The translations under genes and the position numbers were made by a program. From Jannaschia sp. CCS1 (GTDB lineage: Bacteria > Pseudomonadota > Alphaproteobacteria > Rhodobacterales > Rhodobacteraceae): a stretch of 64,000 bases of DNA. Under the pieces are notes generated by a model that saw only the letters and a program-made list of their open reading frames with translations, made no database searches and was not told the origin of the DNA. Positions 7,836 to 17,956 of the stretch are shown here, in pieces (positions within the stretch are counted from its first letter, which is position 1; each line of letters starts with the position of its first letter). The stretch spans positions 2,480,001 through 2,544,000 of the forward strand of contig NC_007802.1 of assembly GCF_000013565.1 (NCBI RefSeq). The letters run 5' to 3'.

Positions 7836-10337
7836 TCAGAGTTGCAAAAGCTGCGCCTCGTGAGCCTTTAGCGAGCGGCGGGCTGCCGCGTATTCCGTCA
7901 ATCCTCCGTGGGTGGCCAGGTCCGGGAACAGCGCGACAATCTCGTCCCGTGTCGCCGTGCCCATCGATCCCAGAGTGTGATCCCCGGGCTGGAAACTTTC
8001 TGTCCAGGCTCCGTCCGACAGCACAACTTCGTGGCAGTCGAACATGAAGTGGATGTAGGTGGTGCGCAGGGTGTCCACGACGCTGACACCGGCCTGTCCG
8101 ATCAGGTGCTTGGCGGCGACAAGAACCTCACTTTCCTCAAAATAGATCTGCGGTGTCTCGCCGGTGACCAGAACCCGATGTTGCGGACTGACCAGCATGT
8201 CACGTTCCGGCAGATTGGGCCCAAGCGCGCCCGCCCTGATCCGGATCGGCTTGAGGCGCGCGTCGCGGGCCAGCTCCGCGCGGTTCAGGGTCCGGTGCCC
8301 GGTCCAGCGGATCTCCTGAATGCCATTGTCGCGGGTGATCACCTTGTCGCCTTCGCGCAAACTTTCCACCGGAACTTCGCCGCGCGGTGTGGCAATCATC
8401 GCCCCGGGGGTGAAGCAGGGAATGACGGTCTCGATCTCCTTGAAGACCAGCTCTCCCTTGGCGGTTGTCTTGGTGTCGTCGGTGTAGAACACGACGCGCC
8501 CGCTTTCGCCCGGCATGCCAGTGGGATCCATCGAATCCTCATAAAGGATGTCAAAGTCGACCGACCCGGTCAGGTCCAGCACGTCCTCTTCCGCGTCCGG
8601 GTTCCCGGGACCTTCGCCGCCGACAATCGTGTCCCCAAGGCCCTCACCTTCATCGTTGCCGAAGACGGGATCGGTGGAGGTGCCCACAGCGAAGGTGTCG
8701 TTGCCCGTCCCCCCGTCCAGGCTGTCGGCCCCCGGACCACCCACGATCAGGTCGTCGCCCGCGCCACCGGTGATCGTGTCGTCACCCGCGCCGCCGTCCA
8801 GCACGTCATCGCCACCTTGTCCGTCGATCACATCATCGCCGCTGCCGCCCGCGATCGTATCGTTACCGCCATCGCCGGGGGGGCTGGCCAGCTGCACAAG
8901 CACCACGTCGTCGATGGACGCACCGAAATTGTCCAGATCACCACGCCCGACGAAGTCCAGCCGGTCCGAGCCGTCCCCCGCGCCGCCCTTCACCTCAAAG
9001 GTGTATCGGTCCATCTGGCCCGCTTCGGGGTCGACAAGGGCGATCAGCTCGCCGCCCCAATAGACCTCAATCAGGTTTTCGCCTGCGCCGGATTGCGGCT
9101 CATTGCTCTTGTCGCCTGCGTCAAAGGTCAGGCGATAGGTCTCGCCCACCTGAATGCCTTCGACATCCTGACCGATGCGGCCATTGCCGGGGGAGGCTTC
9201 CAGATCCAGCCAATTCTGGCCATCGGTCGGTTCAATGCCGCCGCGTCCGTCATTGTGGAAGTCGATCTGACCGCCGCTGGCATCGGTCCAGCCCGGGGCA
9301 TCGCCGTTCATCGCCACGAAGCCATAGCCCCGCGTGTTCATGCCGGAGGTGATCTCGAACGAGCCGTTGAAGATCAGATTGCCGGACACGACGGTGCCGT
9401 CGGCGGGGTCATCGCCAAACAGGGTGTCATCACCGGAATTGCCCTGAATGCTGTCGTCGCCACCATTGCCGTAGATCAGGTCATCGCCCTCACCGCCAAG
9501 CAGCGTGTCATCGCCGTCGCCCGCAGGCGGGCCGGCGTTGGGCACATCGAAATAGACATCCGTGACGTTGACGCCGGAATTGCCGGAGCCGTCTTGTACA
9601 TGGAAGATCTGGATCTGAGACACGGGGCCCGGGATCGTCACCAGAACCGAGTATTCTGCTGAAATATCAGGTCCATAACCGCCGTTGCTGTCTGCACTAT
9701 CGGCACCCGCAACACTGTCTGTGTCCAGCAGGGTGACGTTGGAGCCCCCATCGAGCTGCACTTCGATCAGATCGCCGCTCACGTCAAAGGCCTGGATGCG
9801 CACGACACCATCGCCGTCAACGTCATTGACGCGGAAAGAGACATTCTCGACAGGATCCGAGAACGAAAGGGAATAGGTGTCGGAATTGCCCGGCCCGTTC
9901 GTCACACTATCCAGAGAAGAGGTGCTATCGACGGCACCCAATGGGCCGGTTTCAATAGCGGTGACATTTTGGATCTCTGTCGAGATATTGTCGGAGGCGC
10001 CGCCATTTTCTTCTGAGAATGTCACGATCACATTGCCGGTGTTCTGACTGAAATCGGACGCGCCCGTGTTGGGCGCAAGGTCCCATTGAAACACATCGCG
10101 CAGGGAGGTCGTGCCCCGGCCACCGGCGTCCCCAAAGATCGTGTCGTCGCCCGCGCCACCATCGGCGCGGTCATTGCCGGAGCCCCCGAGCAGCAGGTCA
10201 TCATCGCCCGTGCCAGCCAGCAGGTCATCGCCCGCGCGGACTGTGTCGTCGCCACCATCGGCTGACATCGTAACACCATGCGCGTCATCTGTGTTCGTTC
10301 CGCCGCGCAAATCGTTAACGTCTATTGGTGTTGTCAT
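7836..10337 (-). CDS. RTX repeat protein with C-terminal Hint domain
   Basis: The start chosen is the ATG at 10337 ([13 protein letters not shown]), with a purine-rich GGGAAGAG upstream; a longer reading from 10439 has a non-polar, Cys-rich extension and is unlikely. The 833-residue protein has calcium-binding nonapeptide blocks (GGxGxDxLxGG type) at about 20-70, 285-325 and 535-600. Two beta-rich segments lie between them. The second (about 330-520, beginning [13 protein letters not shown]) resembles DUF642/carbohydrate-binding-like domains. A Hint domain starts at Cys641 ([20 protein letters not shown]) and includes the [10 protein letters not shown] motif. There is no N-terminal signal peptide, as expected for type I secretion. 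The Hint domain may self-cleave or anchor, which is inferred. Secretion genes are not adjacent. Confidence 0.85.
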   Translation of the reverse strand: MTTPIDVNDLRGGTNTDDAHGVTMSADGGDDTVRAGDDLLAGTGDDDLLLGGSGNDRADGGAGDDTIFGDAGGRGTTSLRDVFQWDLAPNTGASDFSQNTGNVIVTFSEENGGASDNISTEIQNVTAIETGPLGAVDSTSSLDSVTNGPGNSDTYSLSFSDPVENVSFRVNDVDGDGVVRIQAFDVSGDLIEVQLDGGSNVTLLDTDSVAGADSADSNGGYGPDISAEYSVLVTIPGPVSQIQIFHVQDGSGNSGVNVTDVYFDVPNAGPPAGDGDDTLLGGEGDDLIYGNGGDDSIQGNSGDDTLFGDDPADGTVVSGNLIFNGSFEITSGMNTRGYGFVAMNGDAPGWTDASGGQIDFHNDGRGGIEPTDGQNWLDLEASPGNGRIGQDVEGIQVGETYRLTFDAGDKSNEPQSGAGENLIEVYWGGELIALVDPEAGQMDRYTFEVKGGAGDGSDRLDFVGRGDLDNFGASIDDVVLVQLASPPGDGGNDTIAGGSGDDVIDGQGGDDVLDGGAGDDTITGGAGDDLIVGGPGADSLDGGTGNDTFAVGTSTDPVFGNDEGEGLGDTIVGGEGPGNPDAEEDVLDLTGSVDFDILYEDSMDPTGMPGESGRVVFYTDDTKTTAKGELVFKEIETVIPCFTPGAMIATPRGEVPVESLREGDKVITRDNGIQEIRWTGHRTLNRAELARDARLKPIRIRAGALGPNLPERDMLVSPQHRVLVTGETPQIYFEESEVLVAAKHLIGQAGVSVVDTLRTTYIHFMFDCHEVVLSDGAWTESFQPGDHTLGSMGTATRDEIVALFPDLATHGGLTEYAAARRSLKAHEAQLLQL

Positions 10338-11310
10338 CTCGCACTCTTCCCTTCCGGCAAAACACCGGCCGCCCGCAGAACAAAGGGCAAAATAGTCAAC
10401 AAACAGCGACGCTGAGAGACCCAACGGCGGCGCACACACTATTTCCAGGGGAGGAGAGGATCAGGGCTCGCACCCCGACAGACGGCTTGTCATCCGATTG
10501 GACACAAGACCCATCACTTGCCTGGCGGTCGGTTTCGACCGGCACATAAAACGGCAACACCCCACGCCCCAGCGTGACAATCGTGTGCGGCCGCCCCCGT
10601 GGCCTTAAGCAGACATCGCCCCCCAGTTGGGCTGACATCGAGATACCGCAAACATCGGAGGGAGGCGAAGAGAAAAATGTCGAGATGATGGCACAATCGC
10701 GACAACAATTAAGGTAATGCGGTGATTGCGCCTATTGAAGCACAGACCGATTGTTTCGAAATCGCAAAATTGCCACAATTCAAAACGCCGTATTTTCCGA
10801 CAATTAGCATTATTTGCCTGACAATATGCGGTCGGAGGCGAGGGATTTGCCGCCACTCTTCCTAAAATTGTTCGAAAATGGGAAACAGTTTTGGGATGAC
10901 GTCACGGAAACACATTGTTGCCGAATTTCGAGATAAGTCCCGCGGAGACCTATCTTTTTAGACAAGTCCTTTCAGTCAGGTGCGGGGGGATCCCAAGTCA
11001 AGCGGCGCGAATCACCTCGCTTGCCCGGGACGACGACGAGCGATTTTGTGGACTCCGCGCGATTGAGCGTAAAATGGCCGAAGTACGGGCCAGAGAGGAG
11101 CCGTCCCTGTGGGGCTGTGCGTCGGTCGGGGCTCTCGGATTTGAAATCGCGGGGCCGGACTTGCCCGTAGCTGCGGCCGGTTTGGGCGCAGGGATACCCG
11201 GATATCGGACGGCATCCCGCCGAGTTGACACCGTCAGGTCGCCGCCGTTCGGTCGCGCAGGGTATGCTGCGCAAGCCCACACCGAACACGCGCTATGATC
11301 TGTCAGAGCC
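10338..11310. other. Long gene-free leader region, partly AT-rich
   Basis: No credible gene is found in these 970 bases. Short open frames lack coding character. The stretch around 10690-10920 is clearly more AT-rich than its surroundings and holds repeated AATTG/CAATT words. A 6-bp perfect stem with a GTTT loop (CGGTCG...CGACCG) lies near 10525-10541. The region probably contains the RTX promoter and regulatory sites. No element is clear enough to name. Confidence 0.5.
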
Positions 11311-11395
11311 TGGTACCCGAGGTCGGACTCGAACCGACAAGCCTCGCGGCGGGGGATTTTGAATCCCCTGCGTCTACCAATTCCGCCACTCGGGC
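11311..11395 (-). tRNA. tRNA-Leu(CAA)
   Basis: An 85-nt leucine tRNA with a long variable arm and encoded CCA. The anticodon stem-loop is GGGGA-TTCAAAA-TCCCC, giving anticodon CAA for UUG codons. The D-arm AGTGGCGGAATTGGTAGACG and the T-arm GGTTCGAGTCC are canonical. The acceptor stem GCCCGAG/CTCGGGT has a G-U first pair. Confidence 0.95.
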
Positions 11396-11406
11396 CCCTA
11401 AGAGGT

Positions 11407-11435
11407 CGCTTAGCGCTCTGATCCGGGCGCGTCAA
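11407..11435 (-). promoter_or_regulatory. Promoter of tRNA-Leu
   Basis: On the minus strand TTGACG (11430-11435), a 17-bp spacer and TAAGCG (11407-11412) lie 11 bp before the mature tRNA. The -35 is good and the -10 is weak. Confidence 0.5.
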
Positions 11436-11511
11436 TATGGGTTAAGCAGGCGCTTGCCCCCCCTGCCCCGATGCGGCAAACGGAAGACGTATTTCAAGTG
11501 AGGACGCGAGT

Positions 11512-12090
11512 ATGCTGCGCCGCCTTTATGATTGGGTTATGGGATTTGCAGGCCACCCCCGTGCGCTTTGGGTGTTGGCGATTGTGAGCTTTGCCGAAAG
11601 TTCGGTCTTTCCGATCCCGCCGGACGTTCTGATGATCCCGATGATTCTGGCGCGCCCGTCGCGCGCGTGGCTGATTGCCGGGGTCTGCCTTGTGGCCTCC
11701 GTCCTGGGCGGCCTGTTGGGCTACGCGATCGGCTATTTCGCGTTCGAGGAGATCGGGCGGCCAATCTTCGAGAGCCTGGGCAAGGTGGAGCGGATCGAGG
11801 AATTCAACGCGCGCTTCAACGATGTGGGCTTTTGGGCGGTGCTGATCGCGGGCCTGACGCCCTTCCCGTACAAGGTCATCACCATCATGTCGGGCTGGAC
11901 GGCCATGCCACTTGGCACGTTCATCGTGACGTCTATCGTGGCGCGCGGTTTGCGCTTCTTTATCGTGGCCGCGCTGCTGTGGAAGTTCGGGGAACCGATC
12001 AAGGCGTTTATCGAGCGGCAATTGCCGCTGATGTTCATCCTGTTCTGCGCGCTGCTGGTCGGCGGCTTCTACGTGCTGAAGTTCCTGTGA
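11512..12090 (+). CDS. DedA/YqaA family membrane protein
   Basis: A 192-residue integral membrane protein of the DedA/YqaA (SNARE-associated, VTT domain) family. Members are linked to lipid scrambling, undecaprenyl-phosphate recycling and envelope homeostasis. About four to five hydrophobic helices are visible. The family's re-entrant segment shows as SFAESSVFPIPPDVLMIPM and GLTPFPYKVITIMSG, with conserved acidic and Pro/Lys residues. The stop overlaps dsbB by one base (TGATG), indicating co-translation. The precise substrate is unknown. Confidence 0.85.
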   Translation: MLRRLYDWVMGFAGHPRALWVLAIVSFAESSVFPIPPDVLMIPMILARPSRAWLIAGVCLVASVLGGLLGYAIGYFAFEEIGRPIFESLGKVERIEEFNARFNDVGFWAVLIAGLTPFPYKVITIMSGWTAMPLGTFIVTSIVARGLRFFIVAALLWKFGEPIKAFIERQLPLMFILFCALLVGGFYVLKFL

Positions 12091-12563
12091 TGGCCTCCCG
12101 GCGCAACCTGATCATTCTGGCGGGCCTGGGCTCGCTCGGGCTGTTTCTGGGTGCGCTCTACTTTCAGTATTGGGTGGGTCTGCTGCCTTGCACCATGTGT
12201 CTGTGGCAGCGCTGGCCGCACCGGATCGCGATTGGTCTGGCGGTGGTGGGCGTGGTGTTTCCCCGCGCCGTGATCGCGTTGCTTGGCGGCTTGTCGATGG
12301 TGGTCAATGCCGGTATCGCGCTGCTGCACACCGGCGTGGAGCAGCGCTGGTGGGACGGCCCCCAGGTCTGTGGCGCATCGGCGGCCCAGGATGTGGGCAG
12401 CCTGTCGGTCGAAGATCTGTTCGATACGACGTCAGGCCCGCAAATCGTGCTGTGCAATGAGGCGGCCTGGCACTTCGCGGGCCTCAGCATGGCAAGCTGG
12501 AATGGGATCATATGTCTGATCCTTGCGGGCCTCTGGTTGGCCGCTGCGCGGGCGAAAGCCTGA
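12090..12563 (+). CDS. dsbB: Disulfide bond formation protein DsbB
   Basis: DsbB is an inner-membrane protein that reoxidises DsbA with quinone. This 157-residue copy has four predicted helices. The N-terminal redox pair is Cys34/Cys37 (LPCTMCLWQRWPH) and the second periplasmic pair is Cys94 (QVCGAS) and Cys122 (VLCNEAAW), so all four redox cysteines are present. The start overlaps the stop of the DedA-like gene. A DsbA-like partner is encoded in this window at 59808-60560. The gene ends about 150 bp before gyrA, which has its own promoter. Confidence 0.92.
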   Translation: MASRRNLIILAGLGSLGLFLGALYFQYWVGLLPCTMCLWQRWPHRIAIGLAVVGVVFPRAVIALLGGLSMVVNAGIALLHTGVEQRWWDGPQVCGASAAQDVGSLSVEDLFDTTSGPQIVLCNEAAWHFAGLSMASWNGIICLILAGLWLAAARAKA

Positions 12564-12636
12564 TCGGCCCCTCCTCGGTCTTTCCAAGGCCTCCTCGCAG
12601 CGGTTTTGAACTGGCCCCGCGGGCGCTATCACGCCA

Positions 12637-12665
12637 TTGCACCCCATATCGCGGACGGCTATAGT
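12637..12665 (+). promoter_or_regulatory. Sigma70-type promoter of gyrA
   Basis: TTGCAC (12637-12642), a spacer of exactly 17 bp and TATAGT (12660-12665) stand 45 bp before the gyrA start. Both boxes are close to consensus, the best such match seen in the window. Confidence 0.7.
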
Positions 12666-12710
12666 AATGCCAACAAAATATAGCGTAACAGCGAACCGAC
12701 AGGCCGAGCC

Positions 12711-15470
12711 ATGACAGACACTCCCGAACCCCCTGAAAACGGCGAGGATACGCTGCCAGAGCGCCCCGAATATTCGGGCCCGTCGATTGATATTTCGGCG
12801 GAGATGAAGACCTCATTTCTCGACTATGCGATGTCGGTCATTATCAGCCGCGCGATCCCGGATCTGCGCGATGGCTTGAAGCCGGTTCACCGCCGCATCC
12901 TGTTCGCGATGCACGAGACGGGCAACACCCATGAGAAATCCTACCGCAAATCGGCGCGGCCCGTGGGCGATGTCATGGGCCAGTACCACCCCCACGGGGA
13001 TTCAGCTATTTACGACGCGCTGGTGCGGATGGCGCAGGACTTCTCCATGTCGCTACCGCTCTTGGACGGGCAAGGGAATTTCGGCTCCATGGACGGCGAT
13101 AACCCGGCCGCGATGCGCTACACGGAGGTGCGCATGGACGCCCCCGCCGCGTATCTGCTGGAAGATATCGACAAGGACACCGTCGATTTTCAGGACAATT
13201 ACGATGGCAAGCAGCAGGAGCCGAGCGTCCTGCCTGCGCGCTTCCCCAACATGCTGGTCAACGGCGCGGGCGGTATCGCCGTCGGCATGGCCACCAACAT
13301 TCCGCCGCACAATCTGGGCGAAGTGATTGACGCCTGTCAGGCGCTGATCGAGAAACCGGATCTGTCGTCCGAGGAATTGATCGAGTACGTCCCTGCCCCG
13401 GATTTCCCCACCGGCGGCATCATTCTGGGCCGCTCCGGCGCGCAGAAGGCGTATATCGAGGGGCGCGGCAGCGTCATCATCCGCGCCAAGACCCGCACGG
13501 AGGAGATCCGCAAGGACCGCTTCGCCATTGTCATCGACGAGATCCCGTATCAGGTGAACAAGGCGAGCATGATCGAGCGGATCGCGGAACTGGTACGCGA
13601 CAAGAAGATCGACGGCATCAGCGGCGTGGCCGACGAGAGTGACCGCATCGGTGTCCGGGTTGTGGTCGAGTTGAAGCGCGACGCGACGCCGGAGGTGGTG
13701 CTGAACCAGCTGTTCCGGTTCACGCAGATGCAGACGAGCTTTGGCTGCAACATGTTGGCCCTGAACGGCGGCAAGCCCGAGCAATTGACGCTGCGCGGCT
13801 TCCTGACGTCGTTCCTGGATTTCCGCGAAGAGGTTGTTGCGCGCCGCACGGCGTTTGAGTTGCGCAAGGCCCGGGACCGCGCACATGTCTTATGTGGCCT
13901 CGCGGTGGCCGTGTCGAATGTGGACGAGGTCGTCGCGACCATCCGCGCCTCCGCCGATGCGCCCGCCGCCCGCGCGGCCCTGATGACCCGCGCCTGGCCC
14001 GCCGAGGAAATCCTGCCGTTCATCAAGCTGATCGACGATCCGACCCATGTCGCCAATGAAGACGGCACCTATAACCTGTCCGAGACCCAGGCCCGCGCCA
14101 TTCTGGAGCTGCGCCTGCAACGCCTGACACAACTGGGCGTGAAAGAGGTGACGGACGAGCTGGAAGAGCTGGCGGGCAAGATCAAGGATTACCTCGCCAT
14201 TCTTGCGTCCCGCGAACGGATCCTTGAGATCATCTCCAACGAACTGGCCGAGGTGCGGGCGAAATTTGCCGTCGACAGGCGCACGGAGATTGTCGAGTGG
14301 TCCGGCGATATGGACGACGAAGACCTGATCGAACGCTCGGATATGGTCGTGACGATCACACAGGGCGGCTATATCAAACGCACTCCTCTGGCCGATTTCC
14401 GCGCCCAGAAGCGGGGCGGAAAGGGCGTGGCGGGCGGATCGATGAAGGACGACGATGTCGTGACGTCGATGTTCGTGGCCAACACCCACACGCCGCTCTT
14501 GTTCTTCACCACGGGCGGCATGGTCTACAAGCTGAAGACCTGGCGCTTGCCGTCCGGGTCGCGGTCCTCTCGCGGCAAGGCCATCGTGAATATCCTGCCG
14601 ATTGAAATTGGCACCGGCATCGCCGCGATCATGCCCGTGGACCGCGATGAGGAACATTGGGACGAGTTGCAGGTCGTGTTCTGCACCGACCGGGGCACCG
14701 TGCGCCGCAACGCGCTGTCGGATTTCGCCAACGTCATGCGCAACGGCAAGATCGCGATGAAATTTGAGGGCGACAGCGAGGGCTGGCGGATGATCAACGC
14801 GCGCATTGCGTCCAACGACGACGATGTGATGCTGGTCACCAAACAGGGCCGCGCGATCCGCTTCCCGGCGACCGATGTGCGCGTCTTCAATTCCCGCGCC
14901 TCCACCGGTGTGCGGGGAATCAAATTGGGCAAGGACGACGAAGTCGTGTCCATGTCGATCATCCGCCATTTTGACGCGGAAGCCTCGGAACGCGCGGCGT
15001 ATCTCAAGCAACGCCGCCTGATGGCCGGTGTGACGGAAGAGGCGGAGACTGACGAAGATGATGTGCCCGAGGGCGATCTGTCCCCGGAACGCTACGCAGA
15101 GATGAGCGCCGCCGAGGATTTGATCCTGACGATCACGTCCGGCGGGCTCGGCAAGCTCTCGTCGTCCCACGACTACCCCGTGCGCGGGCGCGGCGGCCAG
15201 GGTGTCAGCGCCATCGACAAGGCCATGCGGGGCGGCACATTGATCGCCAGCTTCCCCGTTGAGATGGACGACCAGATCATGCTGGCGACCTCAACCGGCC
15301 AATCCATCCGAGTGCCGATTGACGGGATCTCGTTCCGGTCCCGCAGCGCGGGCGGCGTGAAAGTGTTCAACACCGCCAAGGGCGAGGATATCGTCTCCGT
15401 CGCCTATATCGCGGACCAAGGCGACGAAGACGCTGACGTGATAGATGAAGATCCGGCTCCAGATGCTTGA
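12711..15470 (+). CDS. gyrA: DNA gyrase subunit A
   Basis: GyrA is the breakage-reunion subunit of gyrase, which introduces negative supercoils. The 919 residues include the topoisomerase IV/GyrA core with catalytic Tyr137 (AAMRYTEVR) and a C-terminal domain of gyrA-box beta-pinwheel repeats ([14 protein letters not shown] motifs). The quinolone-resistance segment [14 protein letters not shown] is wild type: Ser98 and Asp102 correspond to E. coli Ser83 and Asp87. There is an acidic C-terminal tail. A sigma70-type promoter lies just upstream. The small membrane-protein gene begins within its last codons. Confidence 0.97.
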   Translation: MTDTPEPPENGEDTLPERPEYSGPSIDISAEMKTSFLDYAMSVIISRAIPDLRDGLKPVHRRILFAMHETGNTHEKSYRKSARPVGDVMGQYHPHGDSAIYDALVRMAQDFSMSLPLLDGQGNFGSMDGDNPAAMRYTEVRMDAPAAYLLEDIDKDTVDFQDNYDGKQQEPSVLPARFPNMLVNGAGGIAVGMATNIPPHNLGEVIDACQALIEKPDLSSEELIEYVPAPDFPTGGIILGRSGAQKAYIEGRGSVIIRAKTRTEEIRKDRFAIVIDEIPYQVNKASMIERIAELVRDKKIDGISGVADESDRIGVRVVVELKRDATPEVVLNQLFRFTQMQTSFGCNMLALNGGKPEQLTLRGFLTSFLDFREEVVARRTAFELRKARDRAHVLCGLAVAVSNVDEVVATIRASADAPAARAALMTRAWPAEEILPFIKLIDDPTHVANEDGTYNLSETQARAILELRLQRLTQLGVKEVTDELEELAGKIKDYLAILASRERILEIISNELAEVRAKFAVDRRTEIVEWSGDMDDEDLIERSDMVVTITQGGYIKRTPLADFRAQKRGGKGVAGGSMKDDDVVTSMFVANTHTPLLFFTTGGMVYKLKTWRLPSGSRSSRGKAIVNILPIEIGTGIAAIMPVDRDEEHWDELQVVFCTDRGTVRRNALSDFANVMRNGKIAMKFEGDSEGWRMINARIASNDDDVMLVTKQGRAIRFPATDVRVFNSRASTGVRGIKLGKDDEVVSMSIIRHFDAEASERAAYLKQRRLMAGVTEEAETDEDDVPEGDLSPERYAEMSAAEDLILTITSGGLGKLSSSHDYPVRGRGGQGVSAIDKAMRGGTLIASFPVEMDDQIMLATSTGQSIRVPIDGISFRSRSAGGVKVFNTAKGEDIVSVAYIADQGDEDADVIDEDPAPDA

Positions 15471-15690
15471 TATGTGGCCATTTTTCATCCTCATCGCCCT
15501 GTTCATCGGGTTCAGCCTGTATCTCGCGCGCGCCATGGGATCGGGGAAAGAAGGCTCCTACACCTCCCTGATGAAGCGCCAGAATGAGCTGATGGAGGCG
15601 CAGATCTCTGTCCAGATGGAGATGCTGGCCGAGATGCGGCGGCAATCGGATGCGTTGGAGACATCCGTACAGGACAAGCGCGATGTCTGA
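15463..15690 (+). CDS. 75-aa membrane-anchored coiled-coil protein A
   Basis: The sequence starts [20 protein letters not shown]: one membrane helix at residues 4-24, then a charged, Met/Glu/Gln-rich amphipathic helix ([20 protein letters not shown]) likely to form a coiled coil. Possible starts are 15445, 15463 and 15472. I chose 15463, which overlaps the gyrA stop by 8 bp. The gene overlaps the next by 8 bp. Protein B has the same helix-plus-coil design, so the two may be a diverged tandem pair. No named family is recognised. Its position after gyrA suggests cotranscription but says nothing about function. Confidence 0.6.
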   Translation: MLDMWPFFILIALFIGFSLYLARAMGSGKEGSYTSLMKRQNELMEAQISVQMEMLAEMRRQSDALETSVQDKRDV

Positions 15691-15913
15691 ATTAGACATG
15701 TTCCTCGCGGTGGCCTTCACCATCATGTTGGTGATGATCGCCATCATGCTTGTGATCGGCATCCCACGGGGAAAGCGGCTGCAAAAGACGAACGAGACGA
15801 TAGCCGCCAATCAGGCCCGCATGATCGAGATGCAGGAACGTCAACTGGCCGTCGCCGAGCGCCAGGCCACAGCACAAGAGCGGATCGCCACGGCGCTAGA
15901 ACGCCGCCCATGA
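15683..15913 (+). CDS. 76-aa membrane-anchored coiled-coil protein B
   Basis: The peptide starts [20 protein letters not shown], with a membrane helix at residues 6-27, followed by KRLQKTNETI and a Gln/Arg/Glu-rich amphipathic helix (MQERQLAVAERQATAQERI). The ATG overlaps the stop of protein A by 8 bp. Its own stop overlaps the DoxX gene by 4 bp. The shared topology with protein A, with the N-terminal helix in the membrane and the coil facing the cytoplasm, suggests they interact or arose by duplication. This is inference. The function is unknown. Confidence 0.65.
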   Translation: MSELDMFLAVAFTIMLVMIAIMLVIGIPRGKRLQKTNETIAANQARMIEMQERQLAVAERQATAQERIATALERRP

Positions 15914-16278
15914 GCGACGCGCTCGCCCTGGTGGGTCGCCTGCTTCTGGCGTCTCTCATGCTGGCTGGCACGTTGCAGAAAATCGCTGACCCCGCGGGTG
16001 CGGGCGCGCTTCTGGCCCTCGCGGAACTCCCCCTCTGGCCGCTCTGGCCCGCTGGCCTTTTCACCGCCATCGCAGGCCTTGGCCTCGCCCTGGGTGTGCA
16101 AACCCGCCCCCTGGCCATCGTCGCTGCCGGATACTGCATCGTCACCAGCTATTTCCACATCCTCATGGACGACCCCTGGCAGATGACCATCGCCTTCAAG
16201 AACTGGACCATTGCGGGCGGCTATCTGATGCTCGCGGCCCATGGCCCAGGGCGCTATGCCCTTCGCCCCGCCACGTGA
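15910..16278 (+). CDS. DoxX family membrane protein
   Basis: A 122-residue protein with four hydrophobic helices and the DoxX-like pattern GRLLLASLMLAGTLQKIADP near the N-terminus. DoxX proteins are small inner-membrane proteins of varied and often unclear function, some associated with quinone or thiol redox chemistry. The start overlaps the preceding stop by 4 bp (ATGA), closing a chain of overlaps that begins at gyrA. The family call is good; a specific role cannot be given. Confidence 0.8.
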   Translation: MSDALALVGRLLLASLMLAGTLQKIADPAGAGALLALAELPLWPLWPAGLFTAIAGLGLALGVQTRPLAIVAAGYCIVTSYFHILMDDPWQMTIAFKNWTIAGGYLMLAAHGPGRYALRPAT

Positions 16279-16541
16279 GTCGGGGTCCGGGTCAAGGATG
16301 CGCAGCACCGCGCTATGCGCGGCGCCAAAGGCGTCCTTGAGGCGGATCGCGACTCGCACTCCAACCTTGTACGGGCCTGTTTCCGGCAGACCTGCCCGGA
16401 AACGGCCTCCCCAGCAAACTCGCCAAATCTCAACCCCTAACGCACCCAAGTCATCTGGGCTCACACCAGCCCCAAACACCAAGCATAGGAACAAAGCCTT
16501 CAGGCTTTTCCTTTTCATAAGAAATCCCTACATCTCCCCCC
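16279..16541. other. Intergenic element with two stem-loops before trmFO
   Basis: These 263 bases contain a perfect 8-bp inverted repeat (GTTTCCGG 16379-16386, CCGGAAAC 16396-16403). Near the end a second stem AAAGCC/GGCTTT (16493-16498/16503-16508) runs into a pyrimidine tract TTTTCCTTTTC, which may end the transcript coming from DoxX. A minus-strand open frame crosses the region but runs on through doxX and is doubtful. The stretch also has the word GCCCAGATGA (minus strand) found in the 24-bp dispersed repeat. Confidence 0.45.
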
Positions 16542-17918
16542 ATGACACAGAACACACAACTCACCATAATCGGCGGCGGCATGGCCGGGTCTGAGGCCGC
16601 CTGGCAGGCCGCCAACCTTGGCGTCAACGTGCGCCTGATCGAGATGCGGCCCAAGGTCGAAACCTTCGCCCACCGCACCGGCAATCTGGCCGAGATGGTG
16701 TGCTCCAACTCCTTCCGCTCCGACGACAGCGAGCAGAACGCCGTGGGCCTGTTGCATTGGGAAATGCGGGCGGCCAATTCCGTGATCATGCACACCGCAG
16801 ATTCCCACAAGCTGCCCGCAGGCGGCGCGCTCGCGGTGGATCGGGATCCGTTTGCAGAGGCCGTCACGGCGAAACTACACGCCCATCCCAACATCGAAAT
16901 CACCTATGGCGAGGTCACCGACCTCCCTGCCGCGGGCCCAACGATCATCGCCACCGGCCCCCTCACCGGCAGCGCTTTGGCCGATGCGATAGCCCGCGAA
17001 GCAGGCCAGGACGCGCTGGCGTTTTTCGACGCCATCGCCCCCATCGTCTACGCCGACAGCATCGATATGGACATTGCCTGGCGACAATCCCGCTATGACA
17101 AGGGCGACACGCTGGAGGAGCAGCAGGCCTATATCAATTGCCCTCTGACGCGCGATCAATACGAGGCCTTCATCGACGCGCTCCTCTCTGCCGACAAGAC
17201 CCAGTTCAAGGACGGCGAGACGGCTGGTTACTTCGACGGCTGCCTTCCCATCGAGGTCATGGCCGAGCGGGGCCGTGAAACCCTGCGCTTTGGCCCGATG
17301 AAGCCCGTGGGCCTCACCAATCCCCATGACCCGCAGACCAAGGCCTATGCCGTGGTCCAGCTACGCCGTGATAACGCTTTGGGAACGCTCTACAATATCG
17401 TGGGCTTCCAGACCAAGATGACCTATGGCGCGCAGAAGCAAGTCTTCGCGATGATCCCCGGCCTGCAGGAGGCCAGTTTCGCGCGTCTGGGTGGCATCCA
17501 CCGCAACACCTTCATCAACTCGCCCACGCTGCTGGACGACCAGATGCGCCTTCGCTCCAAGCCACATATCCGGTTCGCGGGCCAGATTACCGGCGTCGAA
17601 GGCTATGTGGAGAGCGCCTCCATGGGTCTTCTCGCAGGGCGCATGGCCGCTGCCGAGATCCTGGGTGAGACGTTGCCAGACCTCCCCGACACGACCGCCA
17701 TGGGCGCGCTCGTCACGCACATCACCGGCGGGGCGGACGCGAAAACGTTTCAGCCGATGAACGTGAATTTCGGCCTGTTTCCCCCGGTGGAGGGCCTGAA
17801 GGGCGGCCGCCGGGGCCGCAAGGACCGCTACAAGGCCTATACCGACCGCGCCAAAGCTGCGTGGACCAACTGGCTCACGCCCCAGACATCATTGGGCGGA
17901 TCGCAAGCGGCGGAGTGA
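16542..17918 (+). CDS. trmFO: tRNA (uracil-54-C5)-methyltransferase, folate-dependent
   Basis: TrmFO makes 5-methyluridine at position 54 of tRNA using methylenetetrahydrofolate and FADH2. The 458-residue length is typical. The FAD-binding motif is [17 protein letters not shown] at the N-terminus. Family motifs [12 protein letters not shown] (with the catalytic-region Cys), [12 protein letters not shown] and [17 protein letters not shown] are all present. The start is the ATG shortly after a pyrimidine-rich stretch; no strong Shine-Dalgarno is visible. It is one of four tRNA modification genes in the window. Confidence 0.95.
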   Translation: MTQNTQLTIIGGGMAGSEAAWQAANLGVNVRLIEMRPKVETFAHRTGNLAEMVCSNSFRSDDSEQNAVGLLHWEMRAANSVIMHTADSHKLPAGGALAVDRDPFAEAVTAKLHAHPNIEITYGEVTDLPAAGPTIIATGPLTGSALADAIAREAGQDALAFFDAIAPIVYADSIDMDIAWRQSRYDKGDTLEEQQAYINCPLTRDQYEAFIDALLSADKTQFKDGETAGYFDGCLPIEVMAERGRETLRFGPMKPVGLTNPHDPQTKAYAVVQLRRDNALGTLYNIVGFQTKMTYGAQKQVFAMIPGLQEASFARLGGIHRNTFINSPTLLDDQMRLRSKPHIRFAGQITGVEGYVESASMGLLAGRMAAAEILGETLPDLPDTTAMGALVTHITGGADAKTFQPMNVNFGLFPPVEGLKGGRRGRKDRYKAYTDRAKAAWTNWLTPQTSLGGSQAAE

Positions 17919-17956
17919 TCTGGACGGCGCGCCTGTCGCCGCGTTAGCATCACCCC

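Noticed and set aside
7908-9662. 584-codon plus-strand open frame
   Set aside because: It is antisense to the RTX/Hint gene, whose repeats and Hint motifs are unmistakable. The open frame results from GC-rich repeat codons.
10915-11298. 127-codon plus-strand frame before tRNA-Leu
   Set aside because: No ribosome binding site, no recognisable pattern, and composition unlike neighbouring genes.
13000-13020. Quinolone-resistance mutation in gyrA
   Set aside because: The Ser and Asp of the resistance-determining segment are both wild type.
13053-15170. Minus-strand frames opposite gyrA (13053-13886, 13890-15170)
   Set aside because: gyrA motifs on the plus strand are continuous. The antisense frames have no motif and skewed composition.
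15841-16518. 225-codon minus-strand frame over doxX and the gap before trmFO
   Set aside because: Only its first part is outside doxX, and the rest is a shadow. Kept as a finding about the element, not as a gene.
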